From Byssovorax sp. (GTDB taxonomy: Bacteria; Myxococcota_A; Polyangia; Polyangiales; Polyangiaceae), in assembly GCA_025362495.1 (NCBI GenBank), contig JANYGI010000154.1:1-64000 (forward strand): 64,000 nucleotides of DNA, given 5' to 3'. The notes beneath the pieces were generated by a model. It had not been told where the DNA came from, did no database searches, and was given only the letters and a program-made list of their open reading frames with translations. A program made the translations under genes and the position numbers. Position 1 is the stretch's first letter; every line of letters starts with the position of its first letter. Positions 16,529-25,933 of this stretch are shown one piece after another.

Positions 16529-18798
16529 GATCGATCGGCAGCCTTTTTCTCGGTGGTTTCGCGCTGGCGATCGGCGGCTGCGGGAGCCCGTCGGCGCCCG
16601 TCCCCGGCGCCGCGTCCGCGAGCGCGTCGTCTTCGTCGGCCGCGGCAGCGCCGGCGCGGGATCGCCTCGCGTCGATCGAGAGCGCCGAGCTCCGCCGCGC
16701 CGCCGCGGAGATCACCACCGACGATCTGCAGAGCCGCGACGTCGTCGTGCGGCGCTCCGCGGCGCGGGCGCTGGCGCGGATCGGCGGCGAGCCGTCGCGC
16801 GCGGGGCTCGTCCGCGCGCTCGGCGACGAGGACGACGAGGTGCTCACGTGGGCCGCGTACGGCCTTGGTTTCTCGTGCAAAGGGCACGAGAAAGAGAGCG
16901 TCGCCGCGCTCGTCGCCAGGGCGCTGAGCCGGCCCTCCGCGCCCTCGGGCGCCGACGTCGTCGTCGCGCCGACGAGCCTCGACGCCGACGCCGCGATCCG
17001 CCGCGCCATCGGTCGCTGCGGCGCCGAAGAGTCGGAGCCGACGCTCGTGGCCTGGCTCGCGGCACCGCGAGCGCGCGCCGTCGCCGCGGCGCTCGCGCTC
17101 GGCGATCTCGCGAACGCCCGGCAGAAGCTTCGCGAAGAGACGCTCGCCGCGCTGCTCAACCTCGCCGCGGGCAGCGCGTCGGCGCCGCCGATCCCCGAGG
17201 CGCTGTTCGCGGTGAGCCGCCTCGAGAACGTCCCGCTCACGGTCGTCGATCGCATCCGCGAGGTGGCGACGGCGCGCCTCACCGATCCGTCGGAGGCGCG
17301 GATCTTCGCGGTGCGCGCCCTCGGTCGCGCGGGAGACGCGGCCGCGCCGGCCCTCGCGCGCGTCCTCGCCACGCCCGCGTCGTTCTCGCCGCCCGAGCGC
17401 GCCGACGCCGCGCGACAGCTCAAACGCCTTGGAAAAGCGGGTCAACGCGCTCTCGACGACGCCCTGCCCGCGCTCGTGCCGAGCCCGGATCCGGTGGCCC
17501 TCACCGGGCTCGTCGGCGAAGACTTCGGCGTCTTGCTCACGATGATCGAATCGCTCGATGGGCCGGGATCCGCGAAGAAAGCGCTCGCCGAGCTCGCCGC
17601 GTTGCCTGCTCCTCCGGCGCCGCCCGAGCCCGTCGCCCGGCGCGTGGCCTGGCTGCGATGCTCGGCCGCGCGCGTGCTCGCCTCTGCCAACTACCGCGAC
17701 AAGGCGCTGCTCGGCTGCGAAGCGGGGCTCGAGTCGCCGGGATCACCGCCGGCCGTCGACGGCTTGCCGATGACGTCGATCGCCGGCCGCGCCGTCGTGG
17801 CGGCGATCGGCGGCGCCGAGATCGTCGGCCCGCGCCTCGCTGCGTACAAAGCGTATGCGCTCCGCGGCGATCGCCGCGCCCGCGAGGCCGCGCTCGATCT
17901 CCTCGAGAAGCACGACGAGATCGACGGCGCCGCGGCGATCCTCGTCGAGGCGCTCGGCGCGAAGGAGACTGGCATCGTCGAGGGCGCGGCCGACATCCTC
18001 GCGAAGAGGCCGCAGCGCGCCGGCGACGCGGTGCCGCACAAGGGCAAGAAAGACAAGCGCAAGAAGGACAAGGAGCAGGGCCCGACCGAGGTCGTCGACG
18101 CGCTCGCGCCCTCGCCGGCGATCGTCAAGGCGCTGCTCGACGCGCTGGCGCGGCCCGCGGTGGACCTCGATCCCGAGCTCTCCGATTCGCTGATCGACGC
18201 CGTCGGGGCGCTCGCGCTGAAGGAGTCGAAGGCGCGCCTCGAGGTGCTCTGTCGATCGAATTACCCGACGACGCGCGAGCATTCGGCCAAGGCACTTGGC
18301 CTCCTCGGCGACAAGCGCGCGTGCCCCGCGCACCCCGCCGCGACGGCGCCGCACGAGCTCGACGCGCAGGTCACCGCGAAGACGACGGTAACCTTCGAGG
18401 CCGACGCCGGGGCGCTGACGATCACGCTCGATCCGGGGCTCGCGCCCGCGATCGTCACCCGCGTCGTCGACCTCGTGAAGAGCGGCTACTACGACGGGAT
18501 GATCGTCCACCGGGTCGAGCCCTGGTACGTCACGCAGTTCGGCGCGCCCTTCGGCGACGGCTCCGGCGGCCCTGACGGCAAGGCGTCAATCCCCTGTGAA
18601 ACGTCGCCGTTACCGTTCGTCCCTCTCAGCGTCGGCATCGCGCTCTCGGGCCGCGACACCGGCTCGAGCCAGCTCTTCGTGATGCACACGCGCGCGCCGC
18701 ACCTCGATGGAAACTACGCGATCGTCGGGACCGCGACGGGCCCGTGGGGCGCCTTCGTGGACGGCGATCGGATCCGCCACGCGAAGGTCGCCCCGTGA
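16525..18798 (+). CDS. HEAT-repeat lipoprotein with C-terminal cyclophilin-type PPIase domain
   Basis: 757 aa starting MRSIGSLFLGGFALAIGGCG, a lipoprotein signal, after a GGAGGA site. A Ser/Ala linker leads into helical HEAT-like repeats (RRSAARALARIGGEPSRAGL; ALGDLANARQKL; VRALGRAGDAAAPALARVLA). A Lys-rich loop KGKKDKRKKDKEQG lies near residue 510. The C-terminal ~150 residues are cyclophilin-like: GALTITLDPGLAPAIV, GYYDGMIVHRVEP (the Arg of FHRV), GSGGPDG, GSSQLFVMHTRAPHLDGNYA, GTATGPW. The role may be an envelope chaperone or foldase with a scaffold. It overlaps the upstream gene by 4 bp (ATGA) and is convergent with the next gene. Confidence 0.85.
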   Translation: MRSIGSLFLGGFALAIGGCGSPSAPVPGAASASASSSSAAAAPARDRLASIESAELRRAAAEITTDDLQSRDVVVRRSAARALARIGGEPSRAGLVRALGDEDDEVLTWAAYGLGFSCKGHEKESVAALVARALSRPSAPSGADVVVAPTSLDADAAIRRAIGRCGAEESEPTLVAWLAAPRARAVAAALALGDLANARQKLREETLAALLNLAAGSASAPPIPEALFAVSRLENVPLTVVDRIREVATARLTDPSEARIFAVRALGRAGDAAAPALARVLATPASFSPPERADAARQLKRLGKAGQRALDDALPALVPSPDPVALTGLVGEDFGVLLTMIESLDGPGSAKKALAELAALPAPPAPPEPVARRVAWLRCSAARVLASANYRDKALLGCEAGLESPGSPPAVDGLPMTSIAGRAVVAAIGGAEIVGPRLAAYKAYALRGDRRAREAALDLLEKHDEIDGAAAILVEALGAKETGIVEGAADILAKRPQRAGDAVPHKGKKDKRKKDKEQGPTEVVDALAPSPAIVKALLDALARPAVDLDPELSDSLIDAVGALALKESKARLEVLCRSNYPTTREHSAKALGLLGDKRACPAHPAATAPHELDAQVTAKTTVTFEADAGALTITLDPGLAPAIVTRVVDLVKSGYYDGMIVHRVEPWYVTQFGAPFGDGSGGPDGKASIPCETSPLPFVPLSVGIALSGRDTGSSQLFVMHTRAPHLDGNYAIVGTATGPWGAFVDGDRIRHAKVAP

Positions 18799-18808
18799 GG
18801 GACGATCG

Positions 18809-19456
18809 CTAGAACTGCCAGGTGAGCGTGGCGCTGCCGGGCGCGACGCGGAGGCTCGGCGAGAGCCTCGCGGCCTTCGCCGCGGGGGACGACGAATCGG
18901 CGTACGGCACCTGCTTCGAGCCGATGACGAGCATCGGTATCGCCGTGCCGATGACCAGGGCGCTGCCGATCAACGTGCCGATCCCTGCCTCCTGGAAGCC
19001 AGGCTTGAGCACCACCTTCGACGGGCCGCCGCCGCCGCTGCCGCCGAAGTTGCAACTGAGGCAGTTGCTCGAGCCGTTCCCGGTCGGCTCGTGGGCACCC
19101 ACCATCGCGCTGCCGGCGAACACGCCGACGACGCCGAAGCTCAGCAGGACGACGCCGCCGGCCACGAGACCGGTGCTGTGCATGTGCGTCTCCGGCGGGT
19201 AGTACGGCGGCGCTTGCGGCATCGGCGGGGGAGGCTGCGTCCCGTACCCGAGCTCGAACCCCGCCGACGGGCCGCTCCATTTCGGCGCCGGCTCCTTCGA
19301 GGGCGCGCCGGCGGGGACAGCCGCCGGAGCCACAGCGAGCGTCGGCGGCGGCGGTGGATCGGCGTGGGCGCTGCCGGCCGCAAACATCGTGGCGAGCGTC
19401 AGCATCGAGATCGAGATCGAGATCGAGAGAGCGCGAGGAAACCCCAGGTCAAGCAT
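18809..19456 (-). CDS. Hypothetical secreted/membrane protein, Pro-rich
   Basis: 215 aa, not recognised as a named family. It has an N-terminal signal ending AAGSAHADPPPPPT; the SISISIS in it is coded by a GAGATC microrepeat. A Pro/Ala linker follows with PPPPMPQAPPYYPPETH, then a hydrophobic helix (~100-125), a Gly/Ser loop with CLSCN, a second hydrophobic helix (~160-180) and a tail ending in GSATLTWQF. The final aromatic residue suggests an envelope protein. Convergent with the HEAT-cyclophilin gene and followed on the same strand after a 23-bp gap. Confidence 0.6.
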   Translation of the reverse strand: MLDLGFPRALSISISISMLTLATMFAAGSAHADPPPPPTLAVAPAAVPAGAPSKEPAPKWSGPSAGFELGYGTQPPPPMPQAPPYYPPETHMHSTGLVAGGVVLLSFGVVGVFAGSAMVGAHEPTGNGSSNCLSCNFGGSGGGGPSKVVLKPGFQEAGIGTLIGSALVIGTAIPMLVIGSKQVPYADSSSPAAKAARLSPSLRVAPGSATLTWQF

Positions 19457-19479
19457 GGCGCCATTGTGGCTGGATTGAC

Positions 19480-21243
19480 CTACTTCGTACAGGCCTCTTC
19501 GGCGACGTCCCGCTTGCGCACCCAGCCGCGCCAGGCCGCGCTCGGGCCCGCGGGGAGATAGCCAATCGTCTTCTTCTCTTCGCCGCGCATGACCACCAGC
19601 GTGACCTTGGTCTCGGCGCGGCCCTGGCTCACCGCGGCGTCGATCAGCACGTCACCGGCGCGCAAGCCAGCGCGCTCGGCCGGGCCGCCGGGGCGCAGCC
19701 CGACGATCTCGAGCGACGGTTGCGCGCGCGTCGCCGGCTCGTCGAAGCCGAGATCGAAGGCGGCATAGGGACGCGCAGCCCCTTGGAAACAAGGCCCGAG
19801 GAGGCCTTCGGGCAGATCGGGGAGCGCGCCCTCCTCGATCACTTTGTGAAAGACGTCTTTCTCGGCGGGGCCGATCGCCGCGGTGACCGCCTCGACCCAG
19901 GCCGACGCCGGCAGCGGCCCGCGCTTCTCTTTCGCCCTGTCGTAGAGCTCGCGCAGCACCTCGGGCAAGCCGCGTTTCCCGTTCGTTTTCGCGCGGATCA
20001 GCGTGTCGACGCGCGCGGCGTAGATCGCGCCGCGGGCGACCACGAGGGGGATGCCGCCGGGATCTTTCACGCGCGCCGCGAGCGCGGCGTTGCTCTCTTT
20101 GCGACGCGGCGAGGTCGCGAGCACGCCGGCGAGGCCGTGCATCTCGTCGAGCAGCTCGGTCGTGGTGATCAGGCCGAAGCGGAAGAGCAGATCGCGCGCG
20201 AGGCCGCGCGAGACGCCCTCGGAGAACCAGTACGATTCGGCTTCGTGCGCGGGATCGTCGGGGCCGATCCAGAGGCGGCTCCCGAGCCACCCGTGGATGA
20301 CCTCGGTCGCGACCGAGATGCGCACCGGACCGGACCACGGCTCGCCCGAGCTCACGTGCGCGAGGATGCTCGACGCGCGCCGCGTGACGCGGAACGAGCC
20401 CGGCGTGCGCCCATCGGCGACGATCAGGAGCGTCAGCGGAGCGCCCTCGGACTCGTGAAAGATCTCGCGGATCGCCGTGCGAAACGCGGCCACGTCGGCG
20501 CTGATCGGCCGCGGATCGAACGACGTGTAGCCGAGCCACACGGCCTCGTCGTGGCCCTCGTGCGTCTCGAAGAGCGCGTGCCCGAGCTTGCCGACGAGGT
20601 ACGTCGCGAAGCGGAGATCCCGCCCGTGCGCGCTCACCTCGCGATCGCTGCCGAAGCCGAAGCTCGACGCCGCCGACGCGCCCGGCTCCGACCAGGTGTC
20701 GCTGCGCAGGTGAAGCGTCGTCGCGACGAGCTGATCGTCGAGCGCCTCGGGCAGCGCGAGGAGCGCCTCGCCCGCGGCCTCGAAGTGGTTGGGATCGAGG
20801 TTCACCGGCAGCACCTGGTTCGGGAGCGCCGGCCGCACGGTGATCGCGTAGCCGAGGTGCAGCGCGCCCCGAGGCGCTTTTCCCAGGGTGATCCCGCCCT
20901 TGTCGAGGCTGCCGGTCGGCGTGATCGGCCCGCCGTCGTCGTGGAGATCGGTGAGCTTCACGGCGCCGAACGGCTCCTTGATCGCCCAGCGCATCAGCTT
21001 CGTCGGATCGCCCTCGACCACCAGCGCGACGTCGACGGCGCTCGTGCGCGGATCGGGCGTGATGGTGATCGCGAGGCGCGTCTCGCCGGCAGCCGGCTTC
21101 GTCGTCGCGGCGTCGCTCGGGGCGGCCTTCGCGCTCGCGCTCGTCGTCGGCGCCTCTGGACAGCGCGCGGCGGGTGGCGCCGACGAGCAGCCCGCGAGCG
21201 CGGTGATCGTGATCGAGAAGAAGGCGCGCGAGAACGATTTCAT
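19480..21243 (-). CDS. M61-like (glycyl aminopeptidase-type) lipoprotein with PDZ domain, degenerate zinc site
   Basis: 587 aa with signal MKSFSRAFFSITITALAGCS (lipobox LAGC). An N-terminal beta domain leads to a gluzincin-like core. Where the family has HExxH, this protein reads TEVIHGW (T313, E314, H317), so the first zinc His is replaced by Thr. The downstream Glu ligand motif YWFSEGVSRGLA (E342) is kept. A C-terminal PDZ-like domain (IVGLRPGGPAERAGLRAGDVLIDAAV) is as in M61 peptidases. It is probably outer-membrane or periplasmic and may be catalytically weak or inactive. Its start overlaps the GH57 stop by 4 bp, so the two are cotranscribed. Confidence 0.7.
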   Translation of the reverse strand: MKSFSRAFFSITITALAGCSSAPPAARCPEAPTTSASAKAAPSDAATTKPAAGETRLAITITPDPRTSAVDVALVVEGDPTKLMRWAIKEPFGAVKLTDLHDDGGPITPTGSLDKGGITLGKAPRGALHLGYAITVRPALPNQVLPVNLDPNHFEAAGEALLALPEALDDQLVATTLHLRSDTWSEPGASAASSFGFGSDREVSAHGRDLRFATYLVGKLGHALFETHEGHDEAVWLGYTSFDPRPISADVAAFRTAIREIFHESEGAPLTLLIVADGRTPGSFRVTRRASSILAHVSSGEPWSGPVRISVATEVIHGWLGSRLWIGPDDPAHEAESYWFSEGVSRGLARDLLFRFGLITTTELLDEMHGLAGVLATSPRRKESNAALAARVKDPGGIPLVVARGAIYAARVDTLIRAKTNGKRGLPEVLRELYDRAKEKRGPLPASAWVEAVTAAIGPAEKDVFHKVIEEGALPDLPEGLLGPCFQGAARPYAAFDLGFDEPATRAQPSLEIVGLRPGGPAERAGLRAGDVLIDAAVSQGRAETKVTLVVMRGEEKKTIGYLPAGPSAAWRGWVRKRDVAEEACTK

Positions 21244-22874
21244 CGAGGGCTCCAGGGATCGAAGGCGTCGCGGATCGCCTCGCCGGTGAGCTCGCTCAGG
21301 AAGCGATCACGCGAGGCGACGGCATGGACCCACGTGAGGTCCTCCATCGTGGGTGCGATCGTCTCGGCGATCTTCGCGAGGCGCGCGGCGCGGTGCGCGT
21401 GGGCCCCGGCGCGGGTCTCGGCGTAGCCGGCCATGTCGCCGCGGTGGAGCATGAACGGCCAGTCGCTCGACTCGAGGAGCAGGAGCTCGCGGATGGCTTG
21501 ATCGAGGGCGCGCCCCGCCAGCCCGCTGGCGTCGCGGCGACGATCGACGGCGCGACGCACGAGGCGCTCGGTGTGGTGAACGTGCCGGAGCAGGCGCGCC
21601 GCGGCGGGGCCCGTCCACACCTCGCCGAAGCCGCCCTCGCCCCACGTCGACGGCGCCGGTTCGGCCACCGCGGCCTCCGGGAAGCGCTCGAGGTAGCCGC
21701 CGAGCGTGGTCGCCGCGATGCGTCCCTCGCGCGCCGACGCCGCGAGCGCGCGCAGGGTGTGCTCCAGGAAGATTGGCCCCTCGAACCACCAGTGCCCGAA
21801 GAGCTCGGCGTCGAACGGCGCGACCAGGAGCGGCGCCGCGTTGCCGATCGGTGACGACGTCAACGCCGTCTCTCGCACGGCGACGAAGTGCGCCGCGTGG
21901 ATCCGCGCCCGCTCCTCGGCGCGCGCGGGATCGTAGCGATCCTTCGGCAACCCCTCGCCGGTGATGCGGTGGAGCTTGAGCCCCGTCATCAGCCGCGTCC
22001 CGTTCGGCCCGAGCTCGCCCTCGAGGATCTCGGCGGGCAGATCGAAGCCCACGTCGCGGTAGAACTCGCGGTACGCGGGATCGCCCGGGTAGCCCGTCGT
22101 GCGCGACCAGACGTCGCGCGCCGCCGCGGGATCGCGGCCGAAGTACGCGACGCCGCCCGGCCCGATCACCGGCGCCGTCGCGCCGAACGGAGGCCGCGGA
22201 CGCGCGAGCTCGAGGCCGTGCGCGTCGAGCACCGCGAAGCGCACGCCGGCCGCGGCGAGGTCGGGCGCGAGCCGCGGATCGTAGGCGCACTCGGGCAGCC
22301 AGAGGCCGATCGAGCGGCGCCCGGTGACGCGCTCGAAGTACCGCAAACCAAGGCGAAGCTGCGCGCGGATCGACGCGGGCGAGGGGAGGAGGCCAGGCAG
22401 ATACGCGTGCGTCGCGGTGGTGGTGACGAGCTCGATCCGGCCGGCGTCGGCGTGCCGCACGAGGGCAGAGACGACGTCCCCGCCGAGGCGATCCCAGATC
22501 GCGTGGACCTCGGCGAGGCGCGCCGCCGCGAAGGGGAGCGCGGCGCCGAGGCAGCCCGCGGCGTCGAGCGTGGCGCTGTCGATCCCATCGCCGCGGAGCA
22601 GCCGCGCGGCGAGGCGCTGCACGTGCGCGAGGTGATCGACAAAGCGCGCGCGGAGCTCCAGGTCGCCGAGCATCGCCAGCAGCGTCGGCGAGAGCGAGAT
22701 CGTGAAGGGAGCGTGGATCTCCTCGTTTCCGAGGCGATCGAGCACGTCGACGATCGGGAGGTAGCTCTCGATCAGCGCCTCGTGGAGCCAGCGCTCTTCC
22801 AGCGGGCGCGCGTGCTCGGGGTGGCGCACGTACGGTAGATGCGCGTGGAGCAGGAGCGCGACGTGGCCGAGCAT
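21240..22874 (-). CDS. GH57 family glycoside hydrolase / 1,4-alpha-glucan branching enzyme-like
   Basis: 544 aa beginning MLGHVALLLHAHLPYVRHPE, the typical GH57 opening. The nucleophile block GLWLPECAYDP contains the expected Glu; the general acid block APFDAELFGHWWFEGP contains the Asp. The C-terminal helical region with LLLLESSDWPFMLHRGDMAGYA matches the GH57 branching-enzyme subfamily rather than amylases. It would form alpha-1,6 branches in glycogen in the cytoplasm. It follows hemC by 10 bp on the same strand and overlaps the M61-like gene by 4 bp, so an unusual mixed-function operon is likely. No other glycogen gene is nearby. Confidence 0.88.
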   Translation of the reverse strand: MLGHVALLLHAHLPYVRHPEHARPLEERWLHEALIESYLPIVDVLDRLGNEEIHAPFTISLSPTLLAMLGDLELRARFVDHLAHVQRLAARLLRGDGIDSATLDAAGCLGAALPFAAARLAEVHAIWDRLGGDVVSALVRHADAGRIELVTTTATHAYLPGLLPSPASIRAQLRLGLRYFERVTGRRSIGLWLPECAYDPRLAPDLAAAGVRFAVLDAHGLELARPRPPFGATAPVIGPGGVAYFGRDPAAARDVWSRTTGYPGDPAYREFYRDVGFDLPAEILEGELGPNGTRLMTGLKLHRITGEGLPKDRYDPARAEERARIHAAHFVAVRETALTSSPIGNAAPLLVAPFDAELFGHWWFEGPIFLEHTLRALAASAREGRIAATTLGGYLERFPEAAVAEPAPSTWGEGGFGEVWTGPAAARLLRHVHHTERLVRRAVDRRRDASGLAGRALDQAIRELLLLESSDWPFMLHRGDMAGYAETRAGAHAHRAARLAKIAETIAPTMEDLTWVHAVASRDRFLSELTGEAIRDAFDPWSPR

Positions 22875-22884
22875 GGCGCCCGGT

Positions 22885-23793
22885 TCAGCGCGCGCCGGCG
22901 TTCGACTTCAGCGTGGCGCCGAGCTCGCGACCGAGGCGCGCGGCCTCGTCTTCGGTGGTCGGGAACGGGGCGCGACGCTCGCCGCGGCGGAGGTTCGTCC
23001 CGTCGGGATCGGCGAGCAAACCCCGCAAAAACATGGTGTTTCCTTCGCGCACGGCGAAGGCGGCGACGGGCAGGCGGCAGCTCCCGTCCACGGCGAGCAT
23101 CACGGCGCGCTCGGCCGCGACGCAGATCGACGTCTCGACGTGAACGAGCGGCGCGAGCGCGGCGATCGCCGAGGCCGCGTCGGTGCGGCACTCGATCCCG
23201 AGGGCGCCCTGGCCGATGGCGGGGAGCGAGATCTCGGGGGCGATCACGTCCGTCGCGCGGCCCTCCCAGCCGAGCCGCCGCAGCCCCGCGAACGCGAGCA
23301 CCACCGCGTCGAACTGCCCCTCTGCGACCTTGCGCATCCGCGTGTCGACGTTGCCGCGCACCGGCTCGAACACCAGATCGGGCCGCGCCGATCGCAGCGC
23401 GACGATGCGACGCAGGCTCCCCGTCCCGACCTTCGATCCCGGAGGCAACGTCGCGAGCGTGAGCCCGTCGCGCGCCACGATCGCGTCGCGAGGATCTTCG
23501 CGGGCGGGGATGCAGGCGATCCTCAGCGACGGCGCGAGCTCGGCGGGGACGTCCTTGATCGAGTGGACGGCGAAGTCGGCGCGCCCGTCGAGCAGCGCCT
23601 CTTCCAGCTCCTTGATGAAGAGGCCTTTGCCGCCGATGTCCTGGAGCGGTCTGTCCTGGGTCTTGTCGCCCGAGGTAACGATGTGAAGCTCCTCGATCGC
23701 GAGGCCGGGGTTCTTCGCTTCGAGCGAGCGAGCGAAGGCGCGGGACTGCGCGAGGGCGAGGGGAGAGCGGCGGGTGGCGAGGACGAGGCGCAT
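22885..23793 (-). CDS. hemC: Hydroxymethylbilane synthase
   Basis: 302 aa from ATG 23793 (MRLVLATRRSPLALAQ). Conserved blocks are THE type ELHIVTSGDK, GGKGLFIKELEEALLDG, ADFAVHSIKDVP, GTGSLRR, PVRGNVDTR, LPAIGQGALGIE and the dipyrromethane-cofactor Cys in DGSCRLPVAAFA. It polymerises four porphobilinogens into hydroxymethylbilane in tetrapyrrole synthesis. hemA lies 2.8 kb away on the same strand, beyond a block of opposite-strand accessory genes. The frame is open to 23943, but the extension is not conserved. Confidence 0.97.
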   Translation of the reverse strand: MRLVLATRRSPLALAQSRAFARSLEAKNPGLAIEELHIVTSGDKTQDRPLQDIGGKGLFIKELEEALLDGRADFAVHSIKDVPAELAPSLRIACIPAREDPRDAIVARDGLTLATLPPGSKVGTGSLRRIVALRSARPDLVFEPVRGNVDTRMRKVAEGQFDAVVLAFAGLRRLGWEGRATDVIAPEISLPAIGQGALGIECRTDAASAIAALAPLVHVETSICVAAERAVMLAVDGSCRLPVAAFAVREGNTMFLRGLLADPDGTNLRRGERRAPFPTTEDEAARLGRELGATLKSNAGAR

Positions 23794-23855
23794 CGGGGCC
23801 GCGAGCGTACTACGCGCGTCTGGACGTGGCGCGAGCAAGGTCGTAGAAAAAGTCC

Positions 23856-24625
23856 ATGGCGCAGGCGGCCTTGGTGGAGAGCGAGTACGAGCGCACCGCG
23901 CGCAACCTGGCCGCGGCGCATCGCGCGGCGGACCCGGATACACAGATCATTTTCCTGGATCGTGATCCGGCCGAGCGGGAAATCCGATTGCTGGAGGTGT
24001 CCGCGTCGGCGGCGACGACGCGCGAGCTTTACCCGTTTGCCTTCGCAGAGCGGCGCGATCTGGGGATCAACTTCCCGTCGGTGGTGCTGCTCCTGAGTCC
24101 GACGGAGTGGGACGAGGTGAAGCGCGGAGAGCTGGTGTTGCCTCTCGGCGCGGGCATGCAAGAGCGCTCGCTGTCCCGCGACGTTCTGCATGCTGTTGCA
24201 GATGACGTTCGAGAAGCTGGGCAAGGCCGCGTTCGCGCGACGAACCCCGCTGGCCGCCGGGCACGCCGAGCCGCCGCATAGCCACAGGACAGCCTCGAAT
24301 CTCCTCGACTTGCTGCGCAGGAGTCCGGGCGTCGCGCCGATCGCGCCCTCGCCTGCAGTGTATGCCGCGGTCGTCGAGCTGGAGAATGCGCACCCCGACG
24401 TCGCGAAGCCAAACCCGAACCTCATACCTCCGAAGCTGCAGCAGCCGCAGCTCGAGTTACCCCGGGATTGATCCAGCGAGCGGCGCGGTGAAGTCTCCGA
24501 CGACGGATCTTCCGATCGCTCGGCGGGTTGCCGATCCGAATGATTTGATCGGCGTCGCGCTGCTGAAGTTTGCCGACGCGTTCATCAAGAATTTCGACGA
24601 GATTTTCCCGCCGCATCCGCGGTGA
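23856..24625 (+). pseudogene. Hypothetical gene broken by frameshifts
   Basis: Three overlapping open segments in successive frames (23856-24281, 24190-24471, 24362-24625) appear to belong to one protein or two. Segment 1 starts MAQAALVESEYERTARN and is followed by LFPSVV-type hydrophobic strands. Segment 2 (MLLQMTFEKLGKAAFARR, HSHRTASNLLDLLRRSPG) looks like a helical HEPN-like region; this is a weak impression. Segment 3 ends in VALLKFADAFIKNFDEIFP. At the second junction, removing one T from GAGTTACCCC near 24455 would join LE to YPGIDPASG smoothly, suggesting a single-base insertion. No function is assigned. Either it is a decaying gene or the assembly has base errors. Confidence 0.5.
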
Positions 24626-25018
24626 TCGCGCAGTTCCCGCGAGGAGCCGGCCCTCCGGTCAATCCGACGCATCCGTAGCTACGAGGATGCGGAGCCGTGG
24701 TTGGTCCAAGGCGCTCGTCGCCTTGAGCTTCGCGGTCTTCGCTCGGTGCGTTGCGCTAATTTTTGCGAGGATTCTGCACGCCGCTCCGTTCGACGCGTCA
24801 ATTTCCATGCGGCTCTTGCCCGGGGACCAGGTGGGCGCCTCGATTCTCACGAGGATCCCGCCCCCGGCGTGGTCCGTCCACGAGATCCCCGCCGCGCCTT
24901 CCATGTCCGGCGTCGTCTACCGCAAAATTTCGTCTACTTGGCCGCTTCATATTTCATCCCTGCGTTCTCGACGGTTTGATATATCGGGAAAGTCATCCCA
25001 ACGTGAAAGGTTGATCCC
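24626..25018. other. 393-bp region without a supported gene
   Basis: Short frames on both strands give unconvincing peptides. The last ~100 bp (24920-25015) is notably more AT-rich than the surroundings and probably contains the promoter of the next gene. AAAGG at ~25006-25010 is a plausible ribosome binding site. Nothing else was recognised. Confidence 0.4.
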
Positions 25019-25837
25019 TTGGTCACAATTGCCCAGTTGCCCCGCCCTGACATGGCCAAGGCCGGTCGCGAGATCATGAGTCTTCTGCAGACGCGCTCCA
25101 GCACTGGACCGGCGGAGCCCGCTCTCGACGCTTACATCGCCGAGCTCGATCCGGTCATGGCCGCGCTCGAACATGGCGTCTCGGGTCAGTCGCTCGCAGG
25201 CTCGGCGCTGAAGGCGCTCTTGGCGAAGGTGGAGGCGGCCGACATCGACGTCGACTCCTGGCTCCGTCATCACTTCTACTTCATCAGCGTCGAGGCCAGT
25301 CGGCGCGGGGGCGCCCACGTCGCCGCTGCTCGGGCCGTGGAAGCCGCCGCGTTCCCCGACGGGCTCTCGCATGTCGACGACTACATCCCCGATGAGAACA
25401 AGCTTTGCCGCGACGCGATCGCCGCGCTGCGCTCGCCGGAGCACGCCGCCGCCGTGACCGCGATCGGGCTGCCCGCGGCCTGGACTACCGCATGGGAGGC
25501 TGCCTTGAACGAGAGCGATGCTGCGTTCAACGCGGTGCAGAAGACGCGCACCGACAAGTCGATTCACGTCGTCGTTGGGCAGGACGCCGAGGTGAGCTTC
25601 GTCGACGTGATGTACCGGCTGCGGAGGTATGTGGATAGCCGCGCTTCGCGGACCGACAAGGTGAAGGTCGCGCAGGGGAAGGCGCTGCTGGCGCCTTTGC
25701 TGGATATGCTGGCCAAGGCGAAGGCCGAGGAGCGGGCGCGGGGGACGCGGAAGGAGCACGCGAAGCCGGCGGCCGAGGATAAGAGCGCTCCGGCGGCGGG
25801 GCCGGCGGAACCCGCGAAAGCGGGCAGCGGCGGGTAG
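25019..25837 (+). CDS. Hypothetical helical protein with Ala/Lys/Pro-rich tail
   Basis: 272 aa with a TTG start, chosen because AAAGG lies ~9 bp upstream; ATG 25052 is an alternative with no site. No named family is recognised. The protein is mainly helical, with conserved-looking pieces WLRHHFYFISVEASRRG, AWTTAWEAALNESDAAF, KSIHVVVGQDAEVSFVDVM and YVDSRASRTDKVKVAQGK. It ends in a charged, Ala/Pro-rich low-complexity tail. I have an impression of a family of such proteins in polyangial genomes but cannot verify it. It may be cytoplasmic. It lies in the accessory patch between hemC and hemA. Confidence 0.65.
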   Translation: MVTIAQLPRPDMAKAGREIMSLLQTRSSTGPAEPALDAYIAELDPVMAALEHGVSGQSLAGSALKALLAKVEAADIDVDSWLRHHFYFISVEASRRGGAHVAAARAVEAAAFPDGLSHVDDYIPDENKLCRDAIAALRSPEHAAAVTAIGLPAAWTTAWEAALNESDAAFNAVQKTRTDKSIHVVVGQDAEVSFVDVMYRLRRYVDSRASRTDKVKVAQGKALLAPLLDMLAKAKAEERARGTRKEHAKPAAEDKSAPAAGPAEPAKAGSGG

Positions 25838-25933
25838 GTAGAGCGCTCTGCTCGGGGCCGGAGCCGACAGGCGCTGTGAGGGCCCGGGCTCCGGCTCTCG
25901 CTCGCATTCAAGGCCGCTACCGGGAGTCTCCAG

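Noticed and set aside
19354-21426. 690-codon plus-strand open frame
   Set aside because: It is antisense to the M61-like gene in GC-rich DNA. The translation is Arg/Ala-rich without any family pattern.
24570-25079. 169-codon plus-strand frame in the gap after the broken gene
   Set aside because: It overlaps the end of the broken gene and the TTG-started gene. Its peptide is Arg/Ser/Pro-rich without similarity or a ribosome binding site.
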